From Gemmatimonadales bacterium UBA2975 (GTDB taxonomy: Bacteria > Gemmatimonadota > Gemmatimonadetes > Longimicrobiales > Gaopeijiaceae), in assembly GCA_002348265.1 (NCBI GenBank), contig DEAT01000047.1, forward strand, positions 1-12,469: DNA of 12,469 bases, in the 5' to 3' direction. This document shows, piece by piece, positions 1 through 7,305 of this stretch; positions within the stretch are counted from its first letter, which is position 1, and every line of letters starts with the position of its first letter. Made by a program: the position numbers and the translations under genes. A model generated the notes under the pieces. The model was not told the origin of the DNA. It saw nothing but the letters and a program-made list of their open reading frames with translations, and did not search any database.

Positions 1-2
1 AC

Positions 3-620
3 TGAGCACGCGTTTCCTGACTCTATCCAGAGTTCATATCCTAGGTCTCCGGTATAACCGGTCCTAGTGATGATGACAGGGTTACCCACTATCTCCGCAT
101 CGGTTGCCCCGAAATACTTTAGGCATGTAGCCGCATCAGTTAGTTGACTAATGACTTCATGAGCGTGTGGGCCTTGGATGGCGAGTATGCCATATGATTT
201 GGAGACGTCTTCGATCTCGACTTCCGCACCAATCTGTCTGGCTACAACACGAAAGTAGCGCAGCGTCGGCTCAGCAGCTGTAAGCCAGTAGACCCCCTCC
301 CTGACCTGCAGAACAATCCCATCTTGGAGCACGAACCCCTCTTCGTCACACCAACACGTATACTGAGCCCTCCCCGGTGGGCAACCGGCAATGTCCCTTG
401 CAAGCACCCGCTCCATGAATGTCTCAGCATCTGGACCGAAAATGCGATACTTGAACAGTGGCGACGTGTCCATTAGCGATACGGAATTACGAATCGCGTA
501 ATACTCAGCTGTAAGAGAATATTGATACTGAGGTGGAATCAGATAACCAGCCCAGTGCTTCCAAAGCCCGGCCTCATTCAAAGCTTGGATGCGAGGGTGA
601 AATGGTGTGGTAAGTGGCAT
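3..620 (-). CDS. GcvT/DmdA-type aminomethyltransferase family protein (partial, C-terminus off the left edge)
   Basis: I translated this frame by hand: it is open from an ATG at 620 to the window edge, giving 206 residues of a family usually about 360-400 long. Near the visible end is the GcvT folate-binding signature RTGYTGDLGYEL (residues 186-197). A motif VLQDGIV around D100 matches the VLDD-IV segment, whose Asp is catalytic in the glycine-cleavage T-protein (E. coli Asp101). The family transfers a one-carbon unit from a methylamine-type or DMSP-type substrate to tetrahydrofolate, in the cytoplasm. The N-terminus (HWAGYLIPPQY) differs from the canonical T-protein FAGWEMPVQY, so a DmdA-like or other subfamily role is as likely as gcvT itself. 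An in-frame TGA three codons upstream (TGA GTA GTC ATG) fixes the start. The Shine-Dalgarno sequence is weak. The gene is divergent from the peroxidase gene. Family is confident; substrate is not. Confidence 0.85.
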   Translation of the reverse strand, partial: MPLTTPFHPRIQALNEAGLWKHWAGYLIPPQYQYSLTAEYYAIRNSVSLMDTSPLFKYRIFGPDAETFMERVLARDIAGCPPGRAQYTCWCDEEGFVLQDGIVLQVREGVYWLTAAEPTLRYFRVVARQIGAEVEIEDVSKSYGILAIQGPHAHEVISQLTDAATCLKYFGATDAEIVGNPVIITRTGYTGDLGYELWIESGNACS

Positions 621-786
621 GACTACTCACAAATTCAAGGATAGCCACCAAGGGCGTTGGCAAGGTACGTGCAACAGGATCCTGCGCCATGGTCAACCAC
701 GCAAGAAATCGCTTGATCAGACTCTCGTCCGCACCTAGTGTCCATAGGACGCACAATTTGCCCCTCGATCGAAACGCCTACCTAGT
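621..786. other. Divergent intergenic region with weak promoter candidate
   Basis: These 166 bases separate the start codons of the two divergent genes, so promoters for both should lie here. For the plus-strand peroxidase the best pair I see is TTGATC at 713-718, a 17-base spacer and TAGTGT at 736-741, which matches sigma70 only moderately. I found no convincing pair for the minus-strand gene. A short minus-strand open frame starting at 756 crosses the region but resembles no protein I recognise. I saw no operator-like inverted repeat. Confidence 0.3.
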
Positions 787-2253
787 ATGCCAAGCACGCC
801 TACCGCTCGGTTCTCAGCCGACACGACTTGGCTTACCGCTATTCTGTTAGCGATGGGTGCATGGCTAGCAGCCTGCTCCGATCAGTCAATCGTGCCCACG
901 TCCACTGAAGCCGATGAAACGGAAGGTTTCAAACTTGATCAAGAACTCCAGTTGCAGCTCTCTCTGATGGGGGTAGACGGCCGCATAGAGGAACGCTTTA
1001 CTGAGATGCTTGGTCGATCGATAGACCCAGAGCTAGCAGAGATAGGACGCCTGCTTTTCTTCGATCCAATTCTGTCAATTACTAAAGACAACAGTTGTTC
1101 TGGATGCCATGCCCCTAACGCAAGTTTCAATGACGCAAAGTCTATATCCGTCGGTGTCGACAACAATGGTGTCGTAGGACCCAATCGTAGCGGGCCATTC
1201 AACCTCAGACGAGCACCGACAATCATTAACGCGGCTTTTTATCCTAACCTCATGTGGGATGGCCGTTTTGCAGCCGAATCACTCGATGGCTTCGACAATT
1301 CTATGGGGTTCCGAATGCCGGAACCCGAGGGCAACAGCCTTTCCCATCTAGATCATCTTCTAATGGCTCAAGCCTTCACTCCCATCTCCGACAGGATGGA
1401 AATGGCGGGCTTTGAATTCGAGGGTGATAACGACGCCATCCGGGCTGAAATAGCTCGACGAGTTGATGGCATAGCCGAATACCGGAAAAGATTCGAAGAG
1501 AGCTTCACGGAGCTCGCAGATGGAGCAACTTTACAATATGAACACATCGCTAGGGCCATAGCTGAGTTTGAGTTCACTATGATCCGAGCAGATGCTCCTC
1601 TAGATCAGTATGCACGTGGAGACACAGCAGCGATGTCCCCCGCTGAGAAGCGGGGAGGCCTACTTTTTTTTCGCGATCCGGCGGCCTGCTTCGAGTGCCA
1701 CATCACCTTGGGATACGCAAATCAGATGTTCAGTGACTTCGCCCCACGGGCGATTGGTGTCCCTCAGATCGCACCCACGGAAACGAATGCGGTATTCGAC
1801 GGGCCCGGGCGTGACGAGGACTTTGGGCTGGCACGAACTACTGGTGACCCTGGTGACCGGTACAAATTCCGCTCAACTCCTCTCCGAAACGTGGCCTACC
1901 AACCATCTTTCATGCACAACGGCGCGTTTTCTTGCCTGGATAATTCAATCCGGCACCACCTAGAAATGCAGCAATCGCTGGCGACATATACAGGGGAACA
2001 TCTTGAATTCGGACTTAGAGCAAAGCGAGGTCCAGACCAGCCTATGCAGTCAATGGCTCATCATCTTTCCCAAATACCGCGTGGACGTCTGACAGTGGAT
2101 ATGTTCTCGGACCTTCTTGAGTTTGTCGCCGTCTCTCTCTCGGACCCAGAAGCTCACCCTGATGCCCTGCGTCACCTAGTTCCGGCGACGGTTCCAAGCG
2201 GCCTGCCCGTTCACGAGTTCGAATTCGGTGCGACTGTAAACGAGTGTCGCTAG
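787..2253 (+). CDS. Di-heme cytochrome c peroxidase / MauG family lipoprotein
   Basis: The 488-residue product carries two c-type heme motifs, CSGCH (C104-H108) and CFECH (C301-H305), the arrangement of bacterial di-heme peroxidases. Other family marks are LMWDGR with W157 (inter-heme Trp region), E205-M206 in a DRMEMAG context (conserved active-site Glu region), and STPLRNVAYQPSFMHNG at 363-379, the conserved stretch before the distal end of the second heme domain. A signal peptide ends in a lipobox LAAC (C30), followed by Ser, so an outer-membrane-anchored periplasmic lipoprotein is expected. The enzyme would reduce H2O2 or oxidise an unknown partner. It is longer than classical CcpA (about 320-350), with a linker after the lipobox and extra sequence at the C-terminus. 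An in-frame TAG at 745-747, with no ATG or GTG after it, supports the start at 787. No clear Shine-Dalgarno is visible. It stands alone on its strand. Confidence 0.92.
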   Translation: MPSTPTARFSADTTWLTAILLAMGAWLAACSDQSIVPTSTEADETEGFKLDQELQLQLSLMGVDGRIEERFTEMLGRSIDPELAEIGRLLFFDPILSITKDNSCSGCHAPNASFNDAKSISVGVDNNGVVGPNRSGPFNLRRAPTIINAAFYPNLMWDGRFAAESLDGFDNSMGFRMPEPEGNSLSHLDHLLMAQAFTPISDRMEMAGFEFEGDNDAIRAEIARRVDGIAEYRKRFEESFTELADGATLQYEHIARAIAEFEFTMIRADAPLDQYARGDTAAMSPAEKRGGLLFFRDPAACFECHITLGYANQMFSDFAPRAIGVPQIAPTETNAVFDGPGRDEDFGLARTTGDPGDRYKFRSTPLRNVAYQPSFMHNGAFSCLDNSIRHHLEMQQSLATYTGEHLEFGLRAKRGPDQPMQSMAHHLSQIPRGRLTVDMFSDLLEFVAVSLSDPEAHPDALRHLVPATVPSGLPVHEFEFGATVNECR

Positions 2254-2346
2254 TCCATCAACAAATGAGAGGCGGTCAAGCCCTCTGCGTTTTCGGTACG
2301 TGAGCGGATTACAGGCGCGGAGAAGCACAAGAAGCGCTTTCGCGAT
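2254..2346. other. Convergent intergenic spacer between peroxidase and DUF971 genes
   Basis: The two flanking genes end facing each other across these 93 bases, so both transcripts should terminate here or read into one another. Apart from the hairpin listed separately, I see only a short CGC-GAAA-GCG stem near the right end, read on the minus strand. It is too small to call a terminator for the long minus-strand operon. Confidence 0.4.
2268..2293 (+). terminator. Possible weak terminator after the peroxidase gene
   Basis: Fifteen bases after the peroxidase stop, AGAGGC (2268-2273) can pair with GCCCTCT (2280-2286), giving six pairs with one bulged C and a GGTCAA loop. It is followed by GCG and only four T residues (2290-2293). 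The stem is short and the T-tract poor, so this is tentative. Confidence 0.25.
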
Positions 2347-2673
2347 CTAAGCCTCTTGAGTCATGCGATCCCAGAGTTCGCGCAGATACTCGAACGTATA
2401 GAGACCTGTCGAATGTCCATCACTCCATACGAATTGAAGCGCATACTTACCGACATAGTGAATGGCCGTTGGGAATACCCCCCTATCCACAGTTTCTGGT
2501 TTCAGTGTCCGCTCCCCCGTCATCTCATCTACGCAACCCGCACATGGGCAGAGAACCCTGAGATTCCTGGGATCGTACTCTGAGACCACACCGTCTCCCC
2601 ATACTACCCTCAGATTCTTCTCATCATCCGAGGGCTCGATCTCTGAGGGGTAAACACGCGGATCTGGAGACAT
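2347..2673 (-). CDS. DUF971 / GBBH-like N-terminal domain protein
   Basis: A 108-residue stand-alone DUF971 domain, the same fold as the N-terminal domain of gamma-butyrobetaine hydroxylase. The signature LCPCAGCVDEMTGER supplies C42, C44 and C47, and VWSDGHSTG supplies H87. This spacing matches the structural zinc ligands of human BBOX1 (Cys38, Cys40, Cys43, His82), so a bound zinc, or possibly another metal, is likely. Bacterial members occur alone or linked to Mrp/ApbC-type Fe-S carrier ATPases; no specific reaction is established for the free domain. The gene begins 2 bases after the rdgB stop and is the last gene of the minus-strand run, so it is probably co-translated with rdgB. The length is normal for the family. 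Confidence 0.9.
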   Translation of the reverse strand: MSPDPRVYPSEIEPSDDEKNLRVVWGDGVVSEYDPRNLRVLCPCAGCVDEMTGERTLKPETVDRGVFPTAIHYVGKYALQFVWSDGHSTGLYTFEYLRELWDRMTQEA

Positions 2674-2675
2674 TT

Positions 2676-3314
2676 TCAGACCTTCTTTGCTAGGTATAAA
2701 GCTACTTCTCGGAAAGCTATCCCACGGTGACTCCGAGCATCCTTTTCCTCGGGAGTCATCTGCGCGTAGGTACGTCCAAGTTCTTCACAAAAAACGTGAG
2801 GATCGTAACCGAACCCATTCGACCCAGCGGGGATATCTACTATCACTCCTGGCGCTTCACCTCGAAAGAAACGGGGCTTTAAGTTCTCGCTTTCCACTAA
2901 CGCTGCCAGACACACATATCGCGCTGTACGACCTTTGCTTGGAACACCCCGAAGATTCTCGATCAGGTGTCGGTTGTTTGCATCGTCCAAGGCCTGCCCA
3001 TCCAAGTCGTACGAAGCAGATCCGCCATCCAGGGCGAACCGCCTCGACCGCACACCGGGTGCCCCTGCCAGGGCATCAACTGAGATACCAGAATCGTCAG
3101 CGACTGTAATCAAGCCTGTGAGACCCGAGAAATAATTTGCTTTTGAAAGAGCATTTTCCTCAAACGTCTCAAAGGTTTCCAGGTCCTCTTCCCTAGGGTG
3201 GTAATCAATTCCAACCTCCTCGAGGCCAAGAACTTCGCAATCATGAAATGAAGCTAGAATCCTTCGAATCTCCTTCATTTTTCCAGCGTTCCGCGTCGCC
3301 ACAAGTAGCTCCAC
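2676..3314 (-). CDS. rdgB: XTP/dITP diphosphatase (RdgB/HAM1 family)
   Basis: This cytoplasmic house-cleaning enzyme hydrolyses XTP, ITP and dITP to monophosphates and pyrophosphate, keeping deaminated purines out of nucleic acids. Visible motifs are the N-terminal ATRNAGK (T7-N9, K12), FEENALSKA (E53-A59), the metal-binding VADDSGI (D73, D74), NGFGYDP (G167-P172) and SHRGIA (S195-R197), all in family order. At 212 residues it is slightly longer than the usual 195-200; the extra residues lie in a Gly/Ser/Asp-rich stretch around 96-108. Translation starts at a GTG (3314) only 2 bases past the rph stop, behind a G-rich stretch that can act as a ribosome site. The rph-rdgB pairing is common in bacteria, which strengthens both calls. 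Confidence 0.96.
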   Translation of the reverse strand: MELLVATRNAGKMKEIRRILASFHDCEVLGLEEVGIDYHPREEDLETFETFEENALSKANYFSGLTGLITVADDSGISVDALAGAPGVRSRRFALDGGSASYDLDGQALDDANNRHLIENLRGVPSKGRTARYVCLAALVESENLKPRFFRGEAPGVIVDIPAGSNGFGYDPHVFCEELGRTYAQMTPEEKDARSHRGIAFREVALYLAKKV

Positions 3315-3316
3315 GA

Positions 3317-4039
3317 TCAGCCCCCATTCAGCGCCCGCGCCTGAGCGGCCAGAAGCGTTTCGATACCAGCCATACCAAGATCGATCATTTGATCAAGCTG
3401 AGCCCTCGAAAATGGGGCCTCTTCGGCTGTCCCCTGAATCTCCACGAGAGCACCACTCTCAGTCCCCACCAAATTCATGTCTACTTGAGCTCTGGAATCC
3501 TCTCGGTAATCGAGATCCAGACACGGAAACCCACCCACAATACCGACACTCACGGCGGCTACTAGCTCCCTAATCGGTGATCTTTCGATCAGGCCCTCGG
3601 AAACCATCCACTTAGTTGCGAGTTCGAGCGCTACGGAGGCCCCTGTAATCGACGCAGTACGGGTACCTCCGTCTGCCTGCATGACATCGCAATCAATCGT
3701 AATCGTGTGCTGCCCCATCGCCTCCATATCTACGACGGAACGCAGGGAGCGTCCGATCAGTCGCTGGATCTCCTGGGTTCGGCCTTTGGGACCACTGCGC
3801 TCCCGCCGACTCCTAGTATGCGTTGCTCGTGGAAGCATCGCGTATTCTGCCGTTACCCAACCTGCCCCACTCCTCTCACGCCACGGGGGCACTCCCTCGG
3901 ACACGCTCGCAGTGCATAGCACACGGGTGTCGCCGGTAGAGATTAGACATGACCCTTCAGCGTAAGGGGCCGGTGAGACTTCGATTCGAACCTTCCGTCC
4001 CTGGTCCGGCCGGCGTCCGTCGTGGCGATCTGGCATCAT
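3317..4039 (-). CDS. rph: Ribonuclease PH
   Basis: This phosphorolytic 3'-to-5' exoribonuclease trims tRNA precursor tails, normally as a ring of six. The 240-residue length is typical. The protein opens with DGRRPDQ, continues through GDTRVLCTASV (36-46) and GRTQEIQRLIGRSLR (86-100, Arg residues for phosphate/RNA binding), then DCDVMQADGGTRTASITGA (117-135) with the conserved Asp and Thr-Arg pair, and DLDYREDSRAQVDMN (175-189) carrying metal-binding Asp residues. EIQGTAE (200-206) completes the core. Two consecutive ATG codons are possible starts. The second (4036) sits at better spacing from a GAG purine patch, so the true N-terminus may be one residue shorter. It lies 21 bases after rfaE2 and 2 bases before rdgB. 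Confidence 0.97.
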   Translation of the reverse strand: MMPDRHDGRRPDQGRKVRIEVSPAPYAEGSCLISTGDTRVLCTASVSEGVPPWRERSGAGWVTAEYAMLPRATHTRSRRERSGPKGRTQEIQRLIGRSLRSVVDMEAMGQHTITIDCDVMQADGGTRTASITGASVALELATKWMVSEGLIERSPIRELVAAVSVGIVGGFPCLDLDYREDSRAQVDMNLVGTESGALVEIQGTAEEAPFSRAQLDQMIDLGMAGIETLLAAQARALNGG

Positions 4040-4060
4040 TATCTCGAATCAGTTGGAGGG

Positions 4061-4543
4061 TTAACCCTGATGCCCGCGGATCCGACGAACGAGCCCGGTG
4101 GATGAATAGCCTTTAGCGAATGGAACGACTTCAACACGGCCACCATTGCTCTGGACGATCTCTCGACCGGCGACCTCAGTAATATCATAGTCCGAGCCCT
4201 TAACGAGAACATCGGGAATGAGTTCTCCAATGAGCTTCGTCGGAGTAGTCTCATCGAATAAGCACACGTAGTCGACACATTCGAGCGCGGCCAGCACAAA
4301 TGTCCTATCCGCCTGACCTACAAATGGGCGACCAGTTCCCTTCTCAAGTCTCCGGACCGAAGCATCGGAATTAACTCCGACTACCAGTAGGTCTCCCATC
4401 CCCCTAGCAACAGTGAGGGTTTGGATGTGACCGCGATGTAAGAGATCAAAAACTCCGTTAGTGAAGACCACAACCTCGGACCTCGGCTTCCCAAGTCGCT
4501 TTCTCACCTCGCTCGCAGACAGGACCTTTCGGTCAAATGTCAT
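4061..4543 (-). CDS. rfaE2: D-glycero-beta-D-manno-heptose 1-phosphate adenylyltransferase (RfaE2/HldE C-terminal type)
   Basis: A 160-residue single-domain nucleotidylyltransferase that joins AMP to heptose-1-phosphate, making the ADP-heptose precursor of the LPS inner core. The motif FTNGVFDLLHRGHI (27-40) contains the HxGH active site (H36, H39). VGVNSDASVRRLEKGTGRP (56-73), VKGSDYD (114-120) and the closing GYSSTGLVRRI (145-155) are characteristic of the RfaE domain II family and distinguish it from TagD and PPAT relatives. The kinase half (RfaE1/HldA) is not fused and not in this window, so it must lie elsewhere if the pathway is complete. The ATG overlaps the stop of the upstream HemC-like gene by four bases (ATGA), indicating translational coupling. 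Confidence 0.93.
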   Translation of the reverse strand: MTFDRKVLSASEVRKRLGKPRSEVVVFTNGVFDLLHRGHIQTLTVARGMGDLLVVGVNSDASVRRLEKGTGRPFVGQADRTFVLAALECVDYVCLFDETTPTKLIGELIPDVLVKGSDYDITEVAGREIVQSNGGRVEVVPFAKGYSSTGLVRRIRGHQG

Positions 4544-5415
4544 GACTGACCTGCAGGGGTGAGACGCTCATACCCGCGAGCCACTAACTCGTCAGCTACC
4601 GCAACACCCAAACCCTCGGGCTCATCCAAAGGCCCAGTCCTATTCGATCTGACTATCCGATCTCCTACTGCACTGACAGCTCCAGCCCACAAACGGATCC
4701 ACCGCCCTGACGGCTGTGCTAGACAACCGAGTGTATGTGTCCCGTGGTGCGCCATTGCGTCGATCAATGCGAGCTCAGTTCTCAATGCCGTTCGCGTCGG
4801 CAGATGATCAAGAGCAGTGGCTTCTGCTATCGGATGGCGTGCAACCAAAGCCAGAGCTCCCTGACCCGGTTCCGGAAACCAGAATTTAGGGTCGAGAGCC
4901 TCCACGGCCTCATCTAGAAGACCAATCTCCTGAGCGTCCAAAGCACTCAGGATGAGCATTTCCGGCATTTCTACGCCTGCTGCTTCGGAGCCCCGCTCCA
5001 ATACCCCCTCTCGTTCTGTCATACCTCTAAAAAACTCTACACCCACCTCATGCGGCACTAGATCCGGCCGGTGGGCAGCTAACAATGCATGACGACGAAG
5101 TCCCGTCACCCCCACAGTGGTGCCTGGAGGCAAGTCTGAAAGAGACTTTGCTCGAGCTTCAAGAGATACGAGGACATCGCGTGTCTCCATACGCGGGAGA
5201 ACAGCTACGGCAGTGAATTCGCCTCTTACTATGGATGCTATCCCATTTAATCCAACAAGCGCCATATCGATCTCGTGGGCTCGTAGTGAGGCAAATGGAT
5301 CTTCCGCGTCGAATTCTCCTACAAAGTCTACGTCCATTCCAACGTCGCGGAGTTGGCGCAGAACACGTCGCGTAAGCCGGGCAACATCTGGGTGTGCAGC
5401 CAACCTAGCCGTCAC
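4540..5415 (-). CDS. Divergent HemC (hydroxymethylbilane synthase) homologue lacking key catalytic residues
   Basis: Homology to HemC is clear: LRAHEIDMAL (44-53), LPRMETRDVLVS (73-84), LPPGTTVGVTGLRRHALL (95-112), a PEPGQGALAL strand (181-190) and the C-terminal domain fall in the family's order. Active HemC polymerises four porphobilinogens on a dipyrromethane cofactor. Here the VHSLKDVPT loop reads LVGLNGIAS, so the substrate Lys and catalytic Asp (E. coli K83, D84) become N57 and G58. The cofactor segment GGCQVPIGSYA aligns without gaps to HHGTHTLGCLA, placing G225 at the cofactor Cys; a Cys (C231) lies six residues on. The TRGD...GGKGLF segment after the first strand is missing, and the E. 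coli R11 position appears to be His. LRR (106-108) and R130 remain. Length is 291 against about 310. The GTG start has a strong Shine-Dalgarno nine bases upstream. It could be an inactive paralogue, a repurposed binding protein, or a divergent enzyme. Homology is confident; activity is doubtful. Confidence 0.8.
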   Translation of the reverse strand: MTARLAAHPDVARLTRRVLRQLRDVGMDVDFVGEFDAEDPFASLRAHEIDMALVGLNGIASIVRGEFTAVAVLPRMETRDVLVSLEARAKSLSDLPPGTTVGVTGLRRHALLAAHRPDLVPHEVGVEFFRGMTEREGVLERGSEAAGVEMPEMLILSALDAQEIGLLDEAVEALDPKFWFPEPGQGALALVARHPIAEATALDHLPTRTALRTELALIDAMAHHGTHTLGCLAQPSGRWIRLWAGAVSAVGDRIVRSNRTGPLDEPEGLGVAVADELVARGYERLTPAGQS

Positions 5416-5424
5416 TTGGTCACG

Positions 5425-5433
5425 CCCCCTCCC
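5425..5433 (-). promoter_or_regulatory. Strong ribosome binding site for the HemC-like gene
   Basis: On the minus strand GGGAGGGGG lies nine bases before the GTG at 5415. It selects this start over a CTG codon slightly upstream, and over an ATG at about 5442 that is out of frame. It also shows the gene has its own translation signal and does not depend on coupling to the antiporter gene. Confidence 0.6.
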
Positions 5434-5466
5434 GGCCAGTTCATAGCGTGTTTCCGGGTACGTTGA

Positions 5467-7305
5467 TCAGAAGAATAGATAAAACAGAAGATAGACCGCC
5501 AAGGACAGCGACACCCAGAAAACCATATTTCCAGACGGCCAGGATCGTGCCAACGGGCCAACCTGCCCATGAATTCGGCTAAGGCCTGCCAAAGCAGACC
5601 CTAACAACCCCACCATCTTGGCTCGCACAGTATTGTCCACACGCCCGACGAACTCGCCCACAGAAGTGACGACTAACGGGCCAAGCTTTCGATACAAGAT
5701 TTCCGCATCGATGTGAACCGCACGCTTTTCGTCAGGATAAACACCCGTCTTCATTAGTGTGATGAACCCAAGCGCACCAAAGCACAGAAGCTGCAACTGT
5801 GTCAGCACATGTCGCGTATCGTAAGGATGGTAATCCATCTCGAATGGGAGAAGAGAGTACAACACACCGGGAAAGACACCAATCAGGACGCAGAGCACTG
5901 CCCCCAGTGACATCGCAGTGAGCATGTTCTTCGGGGGCTCCTTCGTACGAATCCCAGAATCGTGTGCGAAGAAAGCGAAGAACGGGATCTTGATCCCCGC
6001 ATGCTCTAGGACGCCAGCCGAAGCAAACAACATGAATAACCAGACGATGTAGTGATGCTCCTCAATCGCTGCGACCATGATCATAGACTTCGTGACGAAT
6101 GCGCTGAAGAGTGGGAACGCCGAAATTGCTGCCGCCCCGACGATACAGAGCGTAGCGGTTAGAGGCATCGTCTTATACAGACCGCCCAGGTCAGTGCCCT
6201 TTGTTCGGCCCGTCATCGTCATGACTGCTCCCATGGACATGAACAGTAGCCCCTTGAAGATCACGTCTGCAAAAGCATGCGCTACAGCGCCGTTCATGGC
6301 CAAAGCACTCCCGATTCCAATTCCGGCAACCATAAACCCGATCTGGTTAACCATCGAGTAGCCCAGAACTCGGCGAAGATCATTCTCTAGCACGGCGTAG
6401 AAGATCGGGAAGAAAGTCATCGCCGTCCCGATCCAGATGAGCTCGTCCAGACCACCGAAACTCCGAGCTAGTGCGTAAACCGCCACCTTCGTGGTAAATG
6501 CGCTGAGAAAGACCGTTCCTGTTGGTGTACTGGCGGGATAGGCTTCAGTGATCCAGTTATGCGCCAGCGGGAAGCCCGCCTTGATCCCAAATGCGATCAG
6601 AAGCAGCAAGGCAGGCAAGCCTGCTGCTGCCAAACCCCCGCCTTCATCCCCATGAAGTTCACCAGCCACGTGACCGAACTCAATCGAACCAGTCTGGTGC
6701 GCAAGCATCATAGCTCCCGACAACAGGAGCACTCCCGAAACTACGTGGATGATCAGGTAGCGAAATCCAGTCCCATAAGACTGATCAGAGTTTCTTGCCC
6801 ACACGAGAAACGCTGAGGTAATAGCCAGCAGCTCCCAGAAAACGAAGAGCGTGATGAAGTCACCCGCAAAAACAGCCCCCAGCGCACTCCCAGCATACAA
6901 CATCGCCGAAACATGTTGCATTCCTGCGCTGCTATTGCCGATTACATCTTCCTCCTCCACTTCGCTGGCTACTGATCCATCTGGTATCCCATCACCTAGG
7001 TGCAGGGCGTATATGAAGCCCAAAAACGCCGCAATATGAAACAGGTATCCGAATAGCAGGCTGAGCTTGTCCGCTCGATAGAGTTGCAGTTCGTATCCTA
7101 AGAGCTCTAGCGTTAGGTAGACATGCGTTACCGACTCACCTATTGCAGAGGGTGCCCCAACATCCGCCCCCGCAGTCATGAACAGGTTGACCAAACCTAG
7201 AAGTGGAACGGAGAGTAGGACGCTCTTCCGGAGCGTGCCCTTCGTGAGGGCTACGACTATCGCACCCAGGAAAAAGAGGACGAAGGGAGGTGCGCTACCG
7301 AGCAT
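5467..7305 (-). CDS. Third antiporter-like membrane subunit (MrpD/NuoL-M-N superfamily)
   Basis: A 612-residue polytopic inner-membrane protein of the proton-conducting antiporter superfamily (Proton_antipo_M). Conserved ion-path residues are visible: E158 in FVFWELL (helix 5), K242 in GIKAGFPLAHNW (helix 7), K273 in FTTKVAVYAL (helix 8), the HAFADVIFKGLLF segment around K351, and K406 in SAFVTKSM (helix 12). It differs from a standard MrpD of about 490-500 residues in two ways: an acidic soluble insert at about 104-130 (with VEEED) before helix 4/5, and a C-terminal extension of over 100 residues that includes a DAEILYRKLG stretch and ends in one more hydrophobic helix. Such extended forms accompany MrpD in many bacterial loci. 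The start ATG has a strong Shine-Dalgarno. It overlaps the small upstream gene by 11 bases and is followed after 51 bases by the HemC-like gene. Confidence 0.9.
   Translation of the reverse strand: MLGSAPPFVLFFLGAIVVALTKGTLRKSVLLSVPLLGLVNLFMTAGADVGAPSAIGESVTHVYLTLELLGYELQLYRADKLSLLFGYLFHIAAFLGFIYALHLGDGIPDGSVASEVEEEDVIGNSSAGMQHVSAMLYAGSALGAVFAGDFITLFVFWELLAITSAFLVWARNSDQSYGTGFRYLIIHVVSGVLLLSGAMMLAHQTGSIEFGHVAGELHGDEGGGLAAAGLPALLLLIAFGIKAGFPLAHNWITEAYPASTPTGTVFLSAFTTKVAVYALARSFGGLDELIWIGTAMTFFPIFYAVLENDLRRVLGYSMVNQIGFMVAGIGIGSALAMNGAVAHAFADVIFKGLLFMSMGAVMTMTGRTKGTDLGGLYKTMPLTATLCIVGAAAISAFPLFSAFVTKSMIMVAAIEEHHYIVWLFMLFASAGVLEHAGIKIPFFAFFAHDSGIRTKEPPKNMLTAMSLGAVLCVLIGVFPGVLYSLLPFEMDYHPYDTRHVLTQLQLLCFGALGFITLMKTGVYPDEKRAVHIDAEILYRKLGPLVVTSVGEFVGRVDNTVRAKMVGLLGSALAGLSRIHGQVGPLARSWPSGNMVFWVSLSLAVYLLFYLFF

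Noticed and set aside
574..756. Minus-strand 60-codon open frame upstream of and overlapping the GcvT-like start
   Set aside because: It overlaps the GcvT-like gene in another frame, shows no recognised domain and has no clear ribosome site; probably chance.
4540..5415. HemC-like gene as a pseudogene
   Set aside because: The frame is full length and uninterrupted, the substitutions are clustered at active-site motifs while structural motifs are kept, and the ribosome site is strong.
5416..5469. The TGA ending the third antiporter-like gene is in frame with the HemC-like gene, with 17 open codons between, so read-through would fuse them
   Set aside because: A chance frame match is likely (one in three). 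The HemC-like gene has its own strong ribosome site and GTG start, and there is no sign of a SECIS-like or recoding element.
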